A model generated the notes under the pieces. The model was given only the letters and a program-made list of their open reading frames with translations, was not told where the DNA came from and made no database searches. A stretch of DNA of 64,000 nucleotides from an uncultured Kiloniellaceae bacterium (lineage in GTDB: Bacteria > Pseudomonadota > Alphaproteobacteria > Kiloniellales > Kiloniellaceae). The stretch spans positions 930,001-994,000 of the forward strand of contig CANLSF010000002.1 in the NCBI GenBank assembly GCA_947493695.1, given 5' to 3'. Of the stretch, positions 54,484 through 64,000 are shown piece after piece. The first letter of the stretch is position 1, and the number at the start of each line of letters is the position of its first letter. The position numbers and the translations under genes were made by a program.

Positions 54484-54643
54484 TTCAGGCGGGTTGGTCA
54501 TGACCAGTCACAAGGCTTGAAAAGCTGTGTATTCGTCGAAAGTGTAAGCGACGAACCAACAAATACGTGAAGTCGGCTTGCGTAAAGCGCTCAGTAGCTT
54601 AAATTGCTTTACAGCTATAGCCGACTGACATTTGCTGGTGTTT

Positions 54644-56653
54644 ATGCATCGAATCTTCGCGCCTCTGCTGCTCGCCGCTTTTTCCTTTCCCACGGCATCT
54701 TTGGTCGTTCCGGTTCAGGCCGAGCAACTCCCCGCCGTTCCCACAGTCAATATCGCAACAGAACCTGCCTCGCAGGCGGTCTACAAATCCCACGCGATTG
54801 CCATGCACGGCGAACCAAAATATGGCGAAGGCTTTGCGCATTTTGATTACGTGAATCCCAATGCGCCAAAGGGTGGCGAAATTCGTCTGGGCGCACGTGG
54901 AACTTTTGACAGCTTTCATCAGTACATCGCTAAAGGTACCTCTGCTGGCACCGGGGCTGTTGAAACTCTCACTATAAGCAGTGCCGACGAGCCCTTTACT
55001 CAATACGGCTTGTTAGCTGAGTCTATCGAATGGCCCGAAGACCGCTCTTCGGTAACTTACACTCTTCGGAAAGAAGCTCGTTGGCACGATGGCGAACCCG
55101 TCACCGTCGAAGACGTAATCTTCTCGCTTAATATTCTCAAAAGTGAAGGCCACCCCCAGTGGCGCTTTTACTATGGCAGTGTGGAGCGGGCGGAACCCGC
55201 TGGTGAACGCAAAGTAAAGTTCGTATTCACTGAATCGGGCAACCGAGAACTTCCTCTCATTGTTGGCCAGCTACCAATTCTTCCCAAACACTATTGGCAG
55301 GACAGGGACTTCGGCGCCACCACTCTGGAACCACCGCTGGGCAGCGGACCATACAAAGTGTCCAAGTTCGAAGCCGGACGTTATATCGTCCTCAAACGGG
55401 TAGAAGATTATTGGGGAAAGGATCTTGCGGTAAATGTGGGAAAGAACAACTTCGACCGCATACGCACAGACTTCTTTTTAGACGTAACGGTTATTCGACA
55501 GGCGCTGAAGTCGGGCACCATCGACTATCGAAATGAAAATCAGGCAAAAGCCTGGGCTTCGGCTTATGAAGTTCCCGCAGTTCAGAAGGGGTGGATTAAA
55601 AAAGATCAGCTCAAGCACGAACGTCCAACAGGCATGCAGGCATTTTTGTTCAACATGCGCCGACCGCTGTTTCAAGACCCGAAAGTGCGGGAGGCGATTG
55701 GATATGCCTTTGACTTTGAATGGAGCAATCCAACACTTTTCTTTGATCAGTACACTAGGACGCGAAGCTACTTCAGCAACTCCGAATTAGCGTCGCGAGA
55801 CTTACCTAGTGGCGAGGAACTGAAAATTCTGGAAGACTACCGAGGTCGGATCCCAGACGAAGTATTCAACAAAGTCTTTGCTGTGCCTGAAACCGACGGA
55901 CAGGGTTGGCCACGCAGCAACCTTGAAAAAGCATTTGCATTATTGAGTGAAGCCGGTTGGGAGGTGCGCGACCTCAAACTTCGGAACAGAGAAACCAACG
56001 AAGTGTTCAAGTTTGAATTTCTCCTGTCAAACCAGGAATTCGAACGCATCGTTCTGCCATTCAAACGAAACCTCGAACGTCTTGGCATGGATGTTCGTAT
56101 CCGGATCGTCGATACCTCGCAATATATCGATCGGCTGCGCAATCGCGACTATGACATGATATCTCTTGGATGGGGACAGTCTGATTCTCCCGGCAACGAG
56201 CAGCGCAGCTACTGGGGCAGCACGGCAGCGAATCAAGCCGGCAGTCAGAACTATACCGGCATTCAAGATCCCATTATTGACGAGTTGATCGAGTTGTTGA
56301 TTGTCGCGCCAACTCGTGAAGCGCTGGTTACCAGAACGCGTGCTTTGGACCGAGTACTCTTGTGGAAACACCTGGTGGTTCCAGCCTGGCACCTTCAGTA
56401 CGACCGGATTCTGTATTGGGATAAGTTCGCGCGCCCCGAGGTAACGCCAAAACGCGGCACCTCAACCAATTACTGGTGGTACGACGAACAGAAAGCGGCC
56501 AAGCTCAGCGAAGCACGCTCCCGCGAGAGGCAGAGCAACGCACCTTCAGAAAGCGGAACACCTGGATTGGCAGCAACATTTGCCGCTCTTGCTGGTCTCT
56601 TACTTGTCGGATTCTTCGTTTTCCGCCGTGTCATGGCAAAACCGAGCAGCTAG
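54644..56653 (+). CDS. yejA: Peptide ABC transporter substrate-binding protein with C-terminal membrane anchor
   Basis: 669 residues from ATG 54644. Sec signal HRIFAPLLLAAFSFPTASLVVPVQA. Family SBP_bac_5 (oligopeptide binding): GMQAFLFNMRRPLFQDPKVREAI and the earlier YTLRKEARWHDGEPVTVEDVIFSLN. Binds peptides, in E. coli microcin C-type as well. Unusual: after about residue 640 a hydrophobic segment (LAATFAALAGLLLVGFFVF) and RRVMAK end the protein, so it may be anchored in the membrane by its C-terminus. First gene of yejABEF. Base composition is AT-richer than yejF. Confidence 0.92.
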   Translation: MHRIFAPLLLAAFSFPTASLVVPVQAEQLPAVPTVNIATEPASQAVYKSHAIAMHGEPKYGEGFAHFDYVNPNAPKGGEIRLGARGTFDSFHQYIAKGTSAGTGAVETLTISSADEPFTQYGLLAESIEWPEDRSSVTYTLRKEARWHDGEPVTVEDVIFSLNILKSEGHPQWRFYYGSVERAEPAGERKVKFVFTESGNRELPLIVGQLPILPKHYWQDRDFGATTLEPPLGSGPYKVSKFEAGRYIVLKRVEDYWGKDLAVNVGKNNFDRIRTDFFLDVTVIRQALKSGTIDYRNENQAKAWASAYEVPAVQKGWIKKDQLKHERPTGMQAFLFNMRRPLFQDPKVREAIGYAFDFEWSNPTLFFDQYTRTRSYFSNSELASRDLPSGEELKILEDYRGRIPDEVFNKVFAVPETDGQGWPRSNLEKAFALLSEAGWEVRDLKLRNRETNEVFKFEFLLSNQEFERIVLPFKRNLERLGMDVRIRIVDTSQYIDRLRNRDYDMISLGWGQSDSPGNEQRSYWGSTAANQAGSQNYTGIQDPIIDELIELLIVAPTREALVTRTRALDRVLLWKHLVVPAWHLQYDRILYWDKFARPEVTPKRGTSTNYWWYDEQKAAKLSEARSRERQSNAPSESGTPGLAATFAALAGLLLVGFFVFRRVMAKPSS

Positions 56654-56666
56654 GGAACACCAAGAG

Positions 56667-57782
56667 ATGACAGCCTACATCATCCGCCGATTGCTGCTGA
56701 TTGTACCGACGCTCTTCATCATCATGGTGATCAACTTCGCCATTATCCAATTGGCACCTGGTGGTCCCGTAGAACAAATGATCGGCCAGATCACTGGAAC
56801 CGGCACCGATATTACCGAACGGGTGACGCGCTCAGGCGGCTCCGGCGCGGAGACTTTGACCGATACGCGTCCATCGGGTGGCGGAGAAGCTCCCACCAGC
56901 AGATATCGTGGCGCGCAAGGCCTTGACCCACAGTTCATAGAAGAACTGGAGAAACAGTTCGGTTTCGACAAACCGATTCACGAACGTTTTTTCCAAATGC
57001 TTGGTAACTACGTGGTTTTTGATTTTGGTGAGAGCTTTTTTCGAGATCGCAAGGTGGTCGATCTGGTGATCGACAAAATGCCGGTCTCAATTTCTCTGGG
57101 CCTCTGGACAACACTTCTCGTCTATCTGATATCCATCCCTCTAGGCGTTGCGAAAGCGGTGCGTGACGGGACTCAATTCGATGTCTGGACCAGTGCTCTC
57201 GTCATTATCGGCAACGCCATCCCGGCATTTCTTTTCGCGGTCTTTCTAATCGTTGTTTTTGCCGGTGGAAGCTACCTGGACATATTTCCTCTACGCGGAC
57301 TGACATCGCCGAACTGGTCCGAATTGTCCTGGCTCGAAAAGACAAAAGACTATTTCTGGCATCTGGTGTTGCCAGTCTCATCGATGGTAATCGGAGGTTT
57401 TGCCTCCCTGACGATGCTGACCAAGAACTCCTTCCTCGATCAAATCAATCTACAATATGTCACGACAGCGCGTGCGAAGGGATTGACAGAACGACAGGTG
57501 CTTTATGGACACGTATTTCGCAACGCAATGCTGATCGTCATTGCTGCATTCCCTTCGGCGTTTATTGGCATTCTCTTCACAGGCTCGCTCTTCATTGAGA
57601 TTATCTTTTCCCTCGACGGCATGGGGCGTCTCGGGTTTGAAGCGGCGTTCGCGCGCGACTACCCGGTCATTTTCGGAACGTTGTTTTTCTTCTCTCTGTT
57701 GGGCTTGATCATGAGTTTGGTGGGAGATGTCATGTACATGATCATTGATCCGCGCATCGATTTCGAAACAAGGGAGGCCTGA
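56667..57782 (+). CDS. yejB: Peptide ABC transporter permease YejB
   Basis: 371 residues from ATG 56667 (MTAYIIRRLLLIVPTLF); the upstream part of the frame overlaps yejA and is excluded. DppB-type permease with about six helices; inserted loop with GTGTDITERV typical of YejB. The EAA-like loop is TARAKGLTERQVLYGHVFRNAM, the contact for the ATPase. Stop directly followed by yejE. Confidence 0.93.
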   Translation: MTAYIIRRLLLIVPTLFIIMVINFAIIQLAPGGPVEQMIGQITGTGTDITERVTRSGGSGAETLTDTRPSGGGEAPTSRYRGAQGLDPQFIEELEKQFGFDKPIHERFFQMLGNYVVFDFGESFFRDRKVVDLVIDKMPVSISLGLWTTLLVYLISIPLGVAKAVRDGTQFDVWTSALVIIGNAIPAFLFAVFLIVVFAGGSYLDIFPLRGLTSPNWSELSWLEKTKDYFWHLVLPVSSMVIGGFASLTMLTKNSFLDQINLQYVTTARAKGLTERQVLYGHVFRNAMLIVIAAFPSAFIGILFTGSLFIEIIFSLDGMGRLGFEAAFARDYPVIFGTLFFFSLLGLIMSLVGDVMYMIIDPRIDFETREA

Positions 57783-57783
57783 C

Positions 57784-58932
57784 GTGACAAGCATGAATAC
57801 GCTTACGAACGGCCAATCGATGAATTCAGATCGTTTTCTCGGCATGCGCATTACGCCAATCACGCGGAGGCGAATTCATAACTTTAAAGCAAACAGGCGA
57901 GGATATATTTCCTTTTGGATTTTCGCGTTTGTCCTGGTGCTCAGCTTGTTTTCTGAATTCTTGGCAAATGATAAGCCCTTTGTCGTCTGGTATGATAGCG
58001 AGATCTACTCCCCAATCTTCAAGAGCTACCCCGAAACTACGTTCGGCGGCACGTTCCTGACGGAGGCTGATTATAGCGACCCCGTCGTTATCGAAATGAT
58101 TGAGGAAAAGGGTTGGTTCTGGATGCCTCTGATTCCCTACAGTTACAAGACTGTTTCTTGGAATCTTGGTGTTGCCGCCCCGTCTCCACCTGATGCAAAA
58201 CACTGGTTAGGCACAGACGATCAAGCCCGCGATGTTCTTGCGCGCATGATATATGGCTTTAGAATTTCAGTTGTTTTCGGCTTCGTACTCACAATCATCT
58301 CGGCGCTAATCGGTGTCTCCGCGGGCGCTATACAAGGGTACTTCGGAGGTTGGACGGATCTCTTAATGCAGCGTTTTATTGAGATCTGGTCGTCCTTGCC
58401 GACCCTTTACATCCTGATCATTCTTGCGAGCATCATCGAACCCAATTTCTGGTGGCTGCTCGGTGTGCTCCTGCTCTTTACCTGGATGGGTTTTGTTGGA
58501 GTGGTCAGAGCGGAGTTTCTTCGCGCCAGAAACTTCGATTATGTCCGCGCCGCACGCGCATTGGGTGCCTCCAACGTCGTTATCATGTTTCGCCACGTGC
58601 TGCCCAATGCGGTCGTAGCGACGTTGACTTTCATGCCCTTCACACTTGCCGGATCAGTGACAGCGCTGACCGGATTAGACTTCCTGGGGATTGGCCTACC
58701 GCCTGGCTCCGCGTCACTGGGTGAGCTACTCGCGCAGGGGAAAGCCAACCTACAGGCTCCGTGGCTCGGCCTTACAGGATTCTTCGTGATAGCTATTATG
58801 CTGAGTTTGCTGACCTTCATTGGTGAGGCCGTGCGTGATGCCTTTGATCCGAGGAAACTCTTCGTCGGTACCTCGGTGCCCGCGGAACCCTCCGCGACAG
58901 CCGGCAAACCAGCCACGGAGGCCGCACAATGA
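57784..58932 (+). CDS. yejE: Peptide ABC transporter permease YejE
   Basis: 382 residues from a GTG with GGGAGG 6 bases before it, 1 base after the yejB stop; an ATG three codons later is the alternative. DppC-type permease with N-terminal helix (FWIFAFVLVLSLFSEFLA), a large periplasmic loop (about 50-130), and the EAA motif VRAARALGASNVVIMFRHVLPNAV. C-terminal Ala/Glu-rich tail. Overlaps yejF by 4 bases. Confidence 0.93.
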   Translation: MTSMNTLTNGQSMNSDRFLGMRITPITRRRIHNFKANRRGYISFWIFAFVLVLSLFSEFLANDKPFVVWYDSEIYSPIFKSYPETTFGGTFLTEADYSDPVVIEMIEEKGWFWMPLIPYSYKTVSWNLGVAAPSPPDAKHWLGTDDQARDVLARMIYGFRISVVFGFVLTIISALIGVSAGAIQGYFGGWTDLLMQRFIEIWSSLPTLYILIILASIIEPNFWWLLGVLLLFTWMGFVGVVRAEFLRARNFDYVRAARALGASNVVIMFRHVLPNAVVATLTFMPFTLAGSVTALTGLDFLGIGLPPGSASLGELLAQGKANLQAPWLGLTGFFVIAIMLSLLTFIGEAVRDAFDPRKLFVGTSVPAEPSATAGKPATEAAQ

Positions 58933-60560
58933 CGACACCTCTGCTCTCGGTCCGCAATCTGGGCGTTGAATTCAGAAGTCCTGCTGGGACCACCGCCGCC
59001 GTCAAGGGAACATCCTTCGATATCGAGAAGGGCAAAACTCTGGCCCTGGTCGGTGAGAGCGGATCGGGCAAGTCGGTGACGGCCCTCTCGGTACTGCAGT
59101 TGCTGCCCTACCCCTTGGCGCAGCACCCCGCGGGCAGTTCGGTCAAGTTCAACGGCGAAGAACTGATCGGTGCTGACAAACGCACCCTGCGGCGTGTGCG
59201 CGGCAACGAGATCTCTATGATCTTTCAGGAGCCGATGACGTCGCTCAATCCGCTGCACACGGTCGAAAAACAGATTAACGAGACCCTGTTCCTGCACAAG
59301 GGCATGAACAAGACGGCAGCCCGCGACCGGACGCTCGAGCTGTTGGAACTGGTGGGGATTCGCGATGCCGAGCAACGTCTGACGGCCTACCCGCACGAAC
59401 TATCCGGCGGCCAACGCCAGCGTGTCATGATTGCCATGGCACTCGCCAACGAGCCAGATCTGCTGATCGCTGACGAGCCGACCACCGCGCTGGATGTCAC
59501 CATTCAGGCGCAGATCCTAAAACTCTTGAAAGAGCTGCAGCAAAAGCTCGGCATGGCCATGCTGCTGATCACCCATGACCTGGGTATCGTTCGTAAAATG
59601 GCCGACGAAATCTGTGTGATGACACAAGGCGAGATCGTCGAGGCGGGCCCGCCGGACGCCATCTTCGAGACGCCGCAGCACGCATACACCCGCAAGCTTC
59701 TGGCCGCCGAACCCAAGGGCGATCCTCTGCCCGCGGACCTCACGGCTCCGGTCATCATGTCCGGCGACGATATCAAGGTACACTTCCCGATCAAGAAAGG
59801 GCTGTTCAAGCGGACCGTCGATTACATCCGGGCTGTCGATGGAATTTCGGTTTCCGTGCGGGCGGGACATACCATCGGCGTGGTCGGTGAAAGTGGGTCG
59901 GGAAAGACGACTCTGGGAATGGCACTTCTGCGACTGATCGGCAGCAATGGCAATATCTCCTTCAACGGCCGGGAAATCCAGGGCCTGAGTTCGGGAGACC
60001 TCAGGCCTTTGCGCCGGGAAATGCAGGTCGTATTCCAAGATCCATTTGGATCGCTCAGTCCTCGTCTGTCGATCGGCCAAATCATCGAGGAAGGCCTGAA
60101 AATCCATGAGTTAGGTGGCAGCGATCAGGAACGCGAAGCCCTTATTATGGAGGCGTTGCGAGAAGTCGGTCTCGACCCTGAAAGCCGTCATCGCTATCCC
60201 CATGAGTTTTCGGGCGGGCAGCGTCAACGGGTGGCGATTGCCCGGGCCATGGTCCTGAAACCCCGGTTCGTGGTGCTGGATGAACCAACCTCGGCACTGG
60301 ATATGTCTGTCCAGGCACAGATCGTCGATTTGCTGCGCGACCTGCAGGCCAAGCACAACCTCGCCTATCTCTTTATCAGCCATGATCTGAAAGTGGTGCG
60401 CGCCCTGGCAGACGAAGTGATTGTCATGCGCGAAGGCCGGGTCGTGGAGCAGTCAACCGCAGAAGACATCTTTAACGCGCCAAAGAATCCCTATACACAG
60501 GCATTGATAAAAGCCGCCTTCGACCTGGAAGCTGTCGAGAGCGGCGTTGTTTCGATGTAA
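58929..60560 (+). CDS. yejF: Peptide ABC transporter ATP-binding protein YejF (two nucleotide-binding domains)
   Basis: 543 residues. Two fused ATPase domains: first with Walker [13 protein letters not shown], signature LSGGQRQRV, Walker [13 protein letters not shown]; second with [24 protein letters not shown] and [11 protein letters not shown]. This fused form is diagnostic of YejF. It powers the YejB/YejE channel. Composition is clearly GC-richer than the three genes before it. Confidence 0.96.
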   Translation: MTTPLLSVRNLGVEFRSPAGTTAAVKGTSFDIEKGKTLALVGESGSGKSVTALSVLQLLPYPLAQHPAGSSVKFNGEELIGADKRTLRRVRGNEISMIFQEPMTSLNPLHTVEKQINETLFLHKGMNKTAARDRTLELLELVGIRDAEQRLTAYPHELSGGQRQRVMIAMALANEPDLLIADEPTTALDVTIQAQILKLLKELQQKLGMAMLLITHDLGIVRKMADEICVMTQGEIVEAGPPDAIFETPQHAYTRKLLAAEPKGDPLPADLTAPVIMSGDDIKVHFPIKKGLFKRTVDYIRAVDGISVSVRAGHTIGVVGESGSGKTTLGMALLRLIGSNGNISFNGREIQGLSSGDLRPLRREMQVVFQDPFGSLSPRLSIGQIIEEGLKIHELGGSDQEREALIMEALREVGLDPESRHRYPHEFSGGQRQRVAIARAMVLKPRFVVLDEPTSALDMSVQAQIVDLLRDLQAKHNLAYLFISHDLKVVRALADEVIVMREGRVVEQSTAEDIFNAPKNPYTQALIKAAFDLEAVESGVVSM

Positions 60561-60576
60561 CTGTGGCTGAGGCTTT

Positions 60577-61506
60577 ATGGCGCTCCTCTTCAAATCCGAC
60601 ACCGATAGAATTGACATCTGGCAAGAGGCACTTGCCAAGTTAATGCCGGACCTGGAAGTGCGGGTCTGGCCTGACGTCGGAAATGCGGCTGATATTGAGT
60701 TTGCGCTGGTCTGGAATCCTCCCGTGGGTGAACTTGCCAAACTCCCGAACCTGAGGGCGATCTTCTCGATGGGCGCCGGCATCGATCATCTGGCATCAGA
60801 CCCCGACTTGCCCGAGGACGTACCTGTCGTGCGCATGGTGGACGAAGGTTTGACCCAGGGCATGACCGAGTTCGTGGTCATGGCGGTTCTAAGGCATCAT
60901 CGGCGCATTCACGACTACCAGACCCAGCAGCGCCAAAAGCATTGGGCGCAGCTTGTCACGCCACTGGCCCCGGATCGGAAAGTAGGTATCTTGGGTCTAG
61001 GGGTGCTGGGCGCAGACTCTGCCGAAAAGCTGGTTTACCTTGGATTTGATGTTGCGGGGTGGAGCCGAACTCAGAAAAGCCTTCCCGGCGTTGAGAGCTA
61101 CTCGGGCGATGAAGGCCTGCGCGCCTTCCTAAAACGCACCGAAATCCTCGTTTGCCTCCTGCCGTTGACTACAGGCACAAAAGGCATTCTCAATTCGACG
61201 AACCTTGGCTTGCTGCCTCATGGTGCTTCCCTGATCAACGTTGCGCGCGGCGGACATATGGTGCCTGAAGATGTTCTCGCGGCGCTGGACAGCGGTCAAT
61301 TGGCCGAGGCAACGCTGGACGTCTTTCCCGAAGAACCCCTGCCCGCGCAGAGCCCCTTCTGGGATCACCCCAGGGTTCTGGTGATCCCGCATTGCGCGAG
61401 CGTCACCCTACCGAAAACAGCAGCAGAAAATGTGGCGAGAGGGATCGAGGCCGTGCGTAAAGGCGAAGCCCTTCAAAACGTGGTGGATTTTGAACGGGGC
61501 TATTAA
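60577..61506 (+). CDS. ghrA: D-isomer-specific 2-hydroxyacid dehydrogenase, GhrA-like
   Basis: 309 residues, 16 bases after yejF, so possibly in the same transcript. Glyoxylate/hydroxypyruvate reductase type: Rossmann site VGILGLGVLGADSAEKL, catalytic Arg in INVARGGHMV, Glu in DVFPEEPL, His in VIPHCASVTLP. Reduces 2-oxo acids with NAD(P)H. Substrate is inferred from the subfamily only. Confidence 0.85.
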   Translation: MALLFKSDTDRIDIWQEALAKLMPDLEVRVWPDVGNAADIEFALVWNPPVGELAKLPNLRAIFSMGAGIDHLASDPDLPEDVPVVRMVDEGLTQGMTEFVVMAVLRHHRRIHDYQTQQRQKHWAQLVTPLAPDRKVGILGLGVLGADSAEKLVYLGFDVAGWSRTQKSLPGVESYSGDEGLRAFLKRTEILVCLLPLTTGTKGILNSTNLGLLPHGASLINVARGGHMVPEDVLAALDSGQLAEATLDVFPEEPLPAQSPFWDHPRVLVIPHCASVTLPKTAAENVARGIEAVRKGEALQNVVDFERGY

Positions 61507-61520
61507 ACTCCAATCAGACA

Positions 61521-61907
61521 TCAGAACTCCTTCGCCAACCCGCTCGCCATATCCCCGAATTCCCGCAAGAAAACCGAGCCTGAAACTGTCCGCTGTACGA
61601 GAACCGAACGCCGATCGGCTTCATCGATCTTGCGACGCAGAAACTCCAGCTTCTCCAGGCGATCAAGCGCACGCGTCACGGCAGGCTTGGACATATTCAG
61701 ACCTTCGGCGAGACCACGCACCGTATGCGGCGGCGGACTGGTGTAGATCTGCAGTAAAAGAGTGAACTGCCGCCAGGTCAGATCAGGCAGGTCCTTGCGC
61801 AAAGCGGTGACCATGACGCTGCGCCACAGCTTCAACATATCATTCGGTTCGACCTGCACGCTTGCCTCCCTCGCGCGAGCGCTAAACTCGTTACGCAGAC
61901 GCAACAA
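61521..61907 (-). CDS. MarR-family regulator
   Basis: 128 residues as drawn from a TTG start; the first ATG lies at 61838 and would leave only 105 residues, so the start is uncertain. Winged-helix motif LNMSKPAVTRALDRLEKLEFLRRKIDEADRRSVLVQ near the C-terminus, preceded by LTWRQFTLLLQIY. Convergent with ghrA. The target is unknown. Confidence 0.8.
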   Translation of the reverse strand: MLRLRNEFSARAREASVQVEPNDMLKLWRSVMVTALRKDLPDLTWRQFTLLLQIYTSPPPHTVRGLAEGLNMSKPAVTRALDRLEKLEFLRRKIDEADRRSVLVQRTVSGSVFLREFGDMASGLAKEF

Positions 61908-61977
61908 GTTTTGTCGAGGTCACGCGCGAATGCAAGCCGTTGTTTTCAGACCGGCGCGCGATTGGCGATCACACGCG

Positions 61978-63366
61978 TCAGGCGGTACCACCACCGGCAA
62001 CGAACTCCTTGATCATGCCAAAGGTCGCACGGACGCCCATTGCCTCACCGCCCTCGGGCCGTCCGGGACGCGCACCAAGATTCCAAGCCATGACGTCAAA
62101 ATGCACCCAGGGCGTCGTCCCCTCAACGAAGTGCTCGAGAAAGAGTGCCGCGGTGATCGCACCACCATAAGGCCCGTTCGAGATATTGCTGAGATCCGCG
62201 ACCTTGCTCTCGAGCTGCCGTCGGTAGGGCTTATGCAGAGGCATCCGCCAAACGGGATCGCCTTCCACTTCGCCGTGACGCAGCAGCATCGCAGCCACAG
62301 CATCATTGTTGCAGAACATGGCCGGCAGATCGGTTCCCAGCGCCACCCGTGCCGCACCGGTCAAGGTGGCGAAGTCGACCAGGAGGTCCGGTGTTTCACT
62401 GCAGGCCTCCGTCAGGGCATCGCTCAGCACCAGACGGCCCTCGGCATCCGTATTACCGACCTCAACCGTCAGACCTTTGCGGGTATCAAGGACATCGAGA
62501 GGCCGGAACGCGTTGCCGGAAACCGCATTCTCCACAGCTGGAATCAGAACACGGAGCCTTACAGGCAGCTTCGCCGCCATGATCATCGAGGCGAGACCCA
62601 GCACATGAGCCGAGCCGCCCATATCCTTTTTCATCATCTTCATCCCGCCCGAAGGCTTCAGGTCCAGTCCACCGCTGTCAAAACAGACCCCCTTCCCCAC
62701 GAGTGTGATCCTGGGCCCCTTGCTGCCCCACTTCAGATCAATCAAGCGCGGCGGCTTCTCCGCAGCCCGTCCGACCGCATGGATGGAAGGGTAGTTCTTC
62801 TTGAGCAAATCGTCGCCTACGATGGCCTTGAATTTTCCCTTGTGCGCCGTCGCAAGAGCCTTCGCCGCCTCCGCCAATTCGGCGGGTCCCATATCCTCAG
62901 CCGGCGTGTTGATCAGATCACGAGTCAGGAAGATCGCTTCGGCCATCCCAAGAACGGCTTTCTGATCCGCCTGCTTAGGCAGGACCAGCGAAGAGAAATC
63001 ACTGTCAAAGCTCTTGTAGCGATCGAAACGATAGGTTCCCAGAAGCCACCCCAACGCCACCGCCGAAGCGTCTTCCGCACTCAGATCACTTTCGATCCGA
63101 TAGCGCCCGAAGGGAAGGCTCGCGGGCAGCGCTGCGCAGGACCAGAGCATGTCGGTCTTGTCGATCCCCACCAACACGCCAGCGACACCCTTTTTATCAT
63201 CCGGCAGAAGCGTGAAGCGACCGGGAGCGCCATCAAAAGCGGAGGCCTCCAGCCAGCGCCTGACGGCAACAGGCTGGCCCTTCAGCCAGGCCTTGAGCCC
63301 ATCTTGAGCGACCAGATGGATGGGTCGCGTTTCGGCAGTGGCGCGTGATGTAAGGTATTTGGTCAT
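61978..63366 (-). CDS. pepB: Leucyl aminopeptidase family (M17) peptidase, PepB-like
   Basis: 462 residues from ATG 63366 (MTKYLTSRA). C-terminal catalytic domain complete: GKGVCFDSGGLDLKPSGGM (metal Lys and Asp), MKKDMGGSAHVLG, and NTDAEGRLVLSDAL (metal Glu, catalytic Arg). The N-terminal 160-residue domain is divergent, as in PepB-like members rather than PepA. Releases N-terminal residues from peptides, a fit with the peptide importer nearby. Confidence 0.9.
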   Translation of the reverse strand: MTKYLTSRATAETRPIHLVAQDGLKAWLKGQPVAVRRWLEASAFDGAPGRFTLLPDDKKGVAGVLVGIDKTDMLWSCAALPASLPFGRYRIESDLSAEDASAVALGWLLGTYRFDRYKSFDSDFSSLVLPKQADQKAVLGMAEAIFLTRDLINTPAEDMGPAELAEAAKALATAHKGKFKAIVGDDLLKKNYPSIHAVGRAAEKPPRLIDLKWGSKGPRITLVGKGVCFDSGGLDLKPSGGMKMMKKDMGGSAHVLGLASMIMAAKLPVRLRVLIPAVENAVSGNAFRPLDVLDTRKGLTVEVGNTDAEGRLVLSDALTEACSETPDLLVDFATLTGAARVALGTDLPAMFCNNDAVAAMLLRHGEVEGDPVWRMPLHKPYRRQLESKVADLSNISNGPYGGAITAALFLEHFVEGTTPWVHFDVMAWNLGARPGRPEGGEAMGVRATFGMIKEFVAGGGTA

Positions 63367-63499
63367 ACGATCGCTTTTCCTGTTTTCCAAATTCGGCAGG
63401 GTCGCTAAACACTAAGATATAAAGTCTTGTTGTTTCATGGGTAGCCGACGACCGCCCCGATCTCAAGATGTAAGCGCTTCAGTGTGAGGAAATCCAATC

Positions 63500-64000
63500 A
63501 TGTCCGAATTCACAATTGTCCTTGGTAACAAAGCCTACTCGTCCTGGTCCCTGCGCGGCTGGTTACCTCTGAAGCTCTGCGGCGTAAGCTTTGATGAGAT
63601 TATCGTGCCCCTGCGGCAAAGCGACAGTAAAGAACGTCTGCTCGACGCTTCGTCCGCAGGCAAGGTTCCTGTTTTAAAGACACCTCAAGGTGCAATCTGG
63701 GACAGTCTGGCTATCGCAGAGTATCTGGCGGAACGCTTCCCTAACGCGGGACTCTGGCCCAAAGATCCCTGGGCCCGCGGTATCGCACGCTCGGTCACAG
63801 CGGAAATGCACAGCAGTTTTCCAAGCCTGCGCAACGAATGTCCAATGGATGTGCGTTCCCACTACAAGGGCCGGCCGCTTTCGGAAGACACCCACAAAGA
63901 TATCAAGCGCATCACCGAAGTCTGGCGGGACTGCCGGACGACCTTCGGGACCGATGGCGATTTTCTCTTCGGCAGTTTCTGCATCGCCGATGTCTTTTAC
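63500..64000 (+). CDS. Glutathione S-transferase family protein, 3'-truncated by the window edge
   Basis: 167 residues visible, no stop before the window ends. Thioredoxin-like N-terminal domain with GNKAYSSWSLRGWLPL (Ser likely at the glutathione site) and the cis-Pro segment AGKVPVLKT followed by IWDSLAIAEYLAE (glutathione-binding Asp-Ser). The helical C-terminal domain begins near residue 90. Substrate unknown. Confidence 0.85.
   Translation, partial: MSEFTIVLGNKAYSSWSLRGWLPLKLCGVSFDEIIVPLRQSDSKERLLDASSAGKVPVLKTPQGAIWDSLAIAEYLAERFPNAGLWPKDPWARGIARSVTAEMHSSFPSLRNECPMDVRSHYKGRPLSEDTHKDIKRITEVWRDCRTTFGTDGDFLFGSFCIADVFY

Noticed and set aside
61762-63348. 528-residue open frame on the plus strand
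   Set aside because: Antisense to the M17 aminopeptidase, which has complete catalytic motifs. The plus frame is Arg/His/Gln-rich, as expected for a shadow.

Overview
The window is chromosomal DNA of an alphaproteobacterium. Two gene orders point there: rpmH-rnpA-yidD-yidC-engB-argB followed further on by a HAD nucleotidase, dapD, dapE, truA, fmt, def and recR-ybaB-dnaX-SRP RNA, and kdsB-pheA divergent from a membrane-anchored cytochrome c and followed by a HisN-type phosphatase. Base composition looks moderately GC-rich, with several AT-richer patches. The mix of DUF2336, DUF6134, a heterotetrameric sarcosine oxidase and PEP-CTERM proteins would fit the Rhodospirillales/Kiloniellales area, but the genus cannot be fixed from sequence alone.

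Layout. 1-2.9 kb: 3' end of a sarcosine oxidase operon (soxA partial, soxG). 2.9-12.7 kb: accessory genes: small membrane and hypothetical proteins, a candidate CNF1/BLF1-type glutamine deamidase followed by a LysR regulator, a large lipoprotein, a VOC protein, a class V aminotransferase, a DUF4864 protein, and a secreted beta-propeller protein divergent from a second LysR gene. 12.9-20.6 kb: xanthine phosphoribosyltransferase, a RoxA/MauG-like di-haem cytochrome, panC, an RlmI-type methyltransferase, an orphan histidine kinase and a TVP38/TMEM64 protein. 20.9-25.3 kb: ribosome, RNase P, membrane-insertion and arginine operon. 25.3-29.6 kb: an inserted regulatory block (DUF2336, PAS-GGDEF, XRE-cupin, small GHNNGP protein). 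29.7-36.9 kb: HAD phosphatase, lysine/meso-DAP synthesis (dapD, dapE), a Bcr/CflA exporter and the translation genes truA, fmt and def. 37-47.5 kb: rmuC, an ArsR-type regulator beside a LysE exporter broken by an amber codon, a DUF4139 protein, recR-ybaB-dnaX with the SRP RNA, DinB, DUF6134, nudC and a MarR regulator.

47.8-50.1 kb is the most unusual stretch: two tandem PEP-CTERM surface-protein paralogues, both apparently starting at TTG, then an AT-rich orphan gene with a His/Cys pair typical of caspase-like clan CD peptidases. 50.2-64 kb returns to housekeeping and transport: pheA, kdsB, a DUF2975 membrane protein, cytochrome c, a HisN-type phosphatase, the complete yejABEF peptide importer with a downstream hydroxyacid dehydrogenase, a MarR regulator, an M17 aminopeptidase and a partial glutathione S-transferase.

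No tRNA, 5S/16S/23S rRNA, CRISPR array, transposase or phage gene was recognised. The best candidates for undescribed biology are the 216-residue deamidase-like protein at 4604-5254 and the PEP-CTERM pair plus clan-CD-like protein at 47856-50140. Both functional readings rest on motifs and need structural confirmation.
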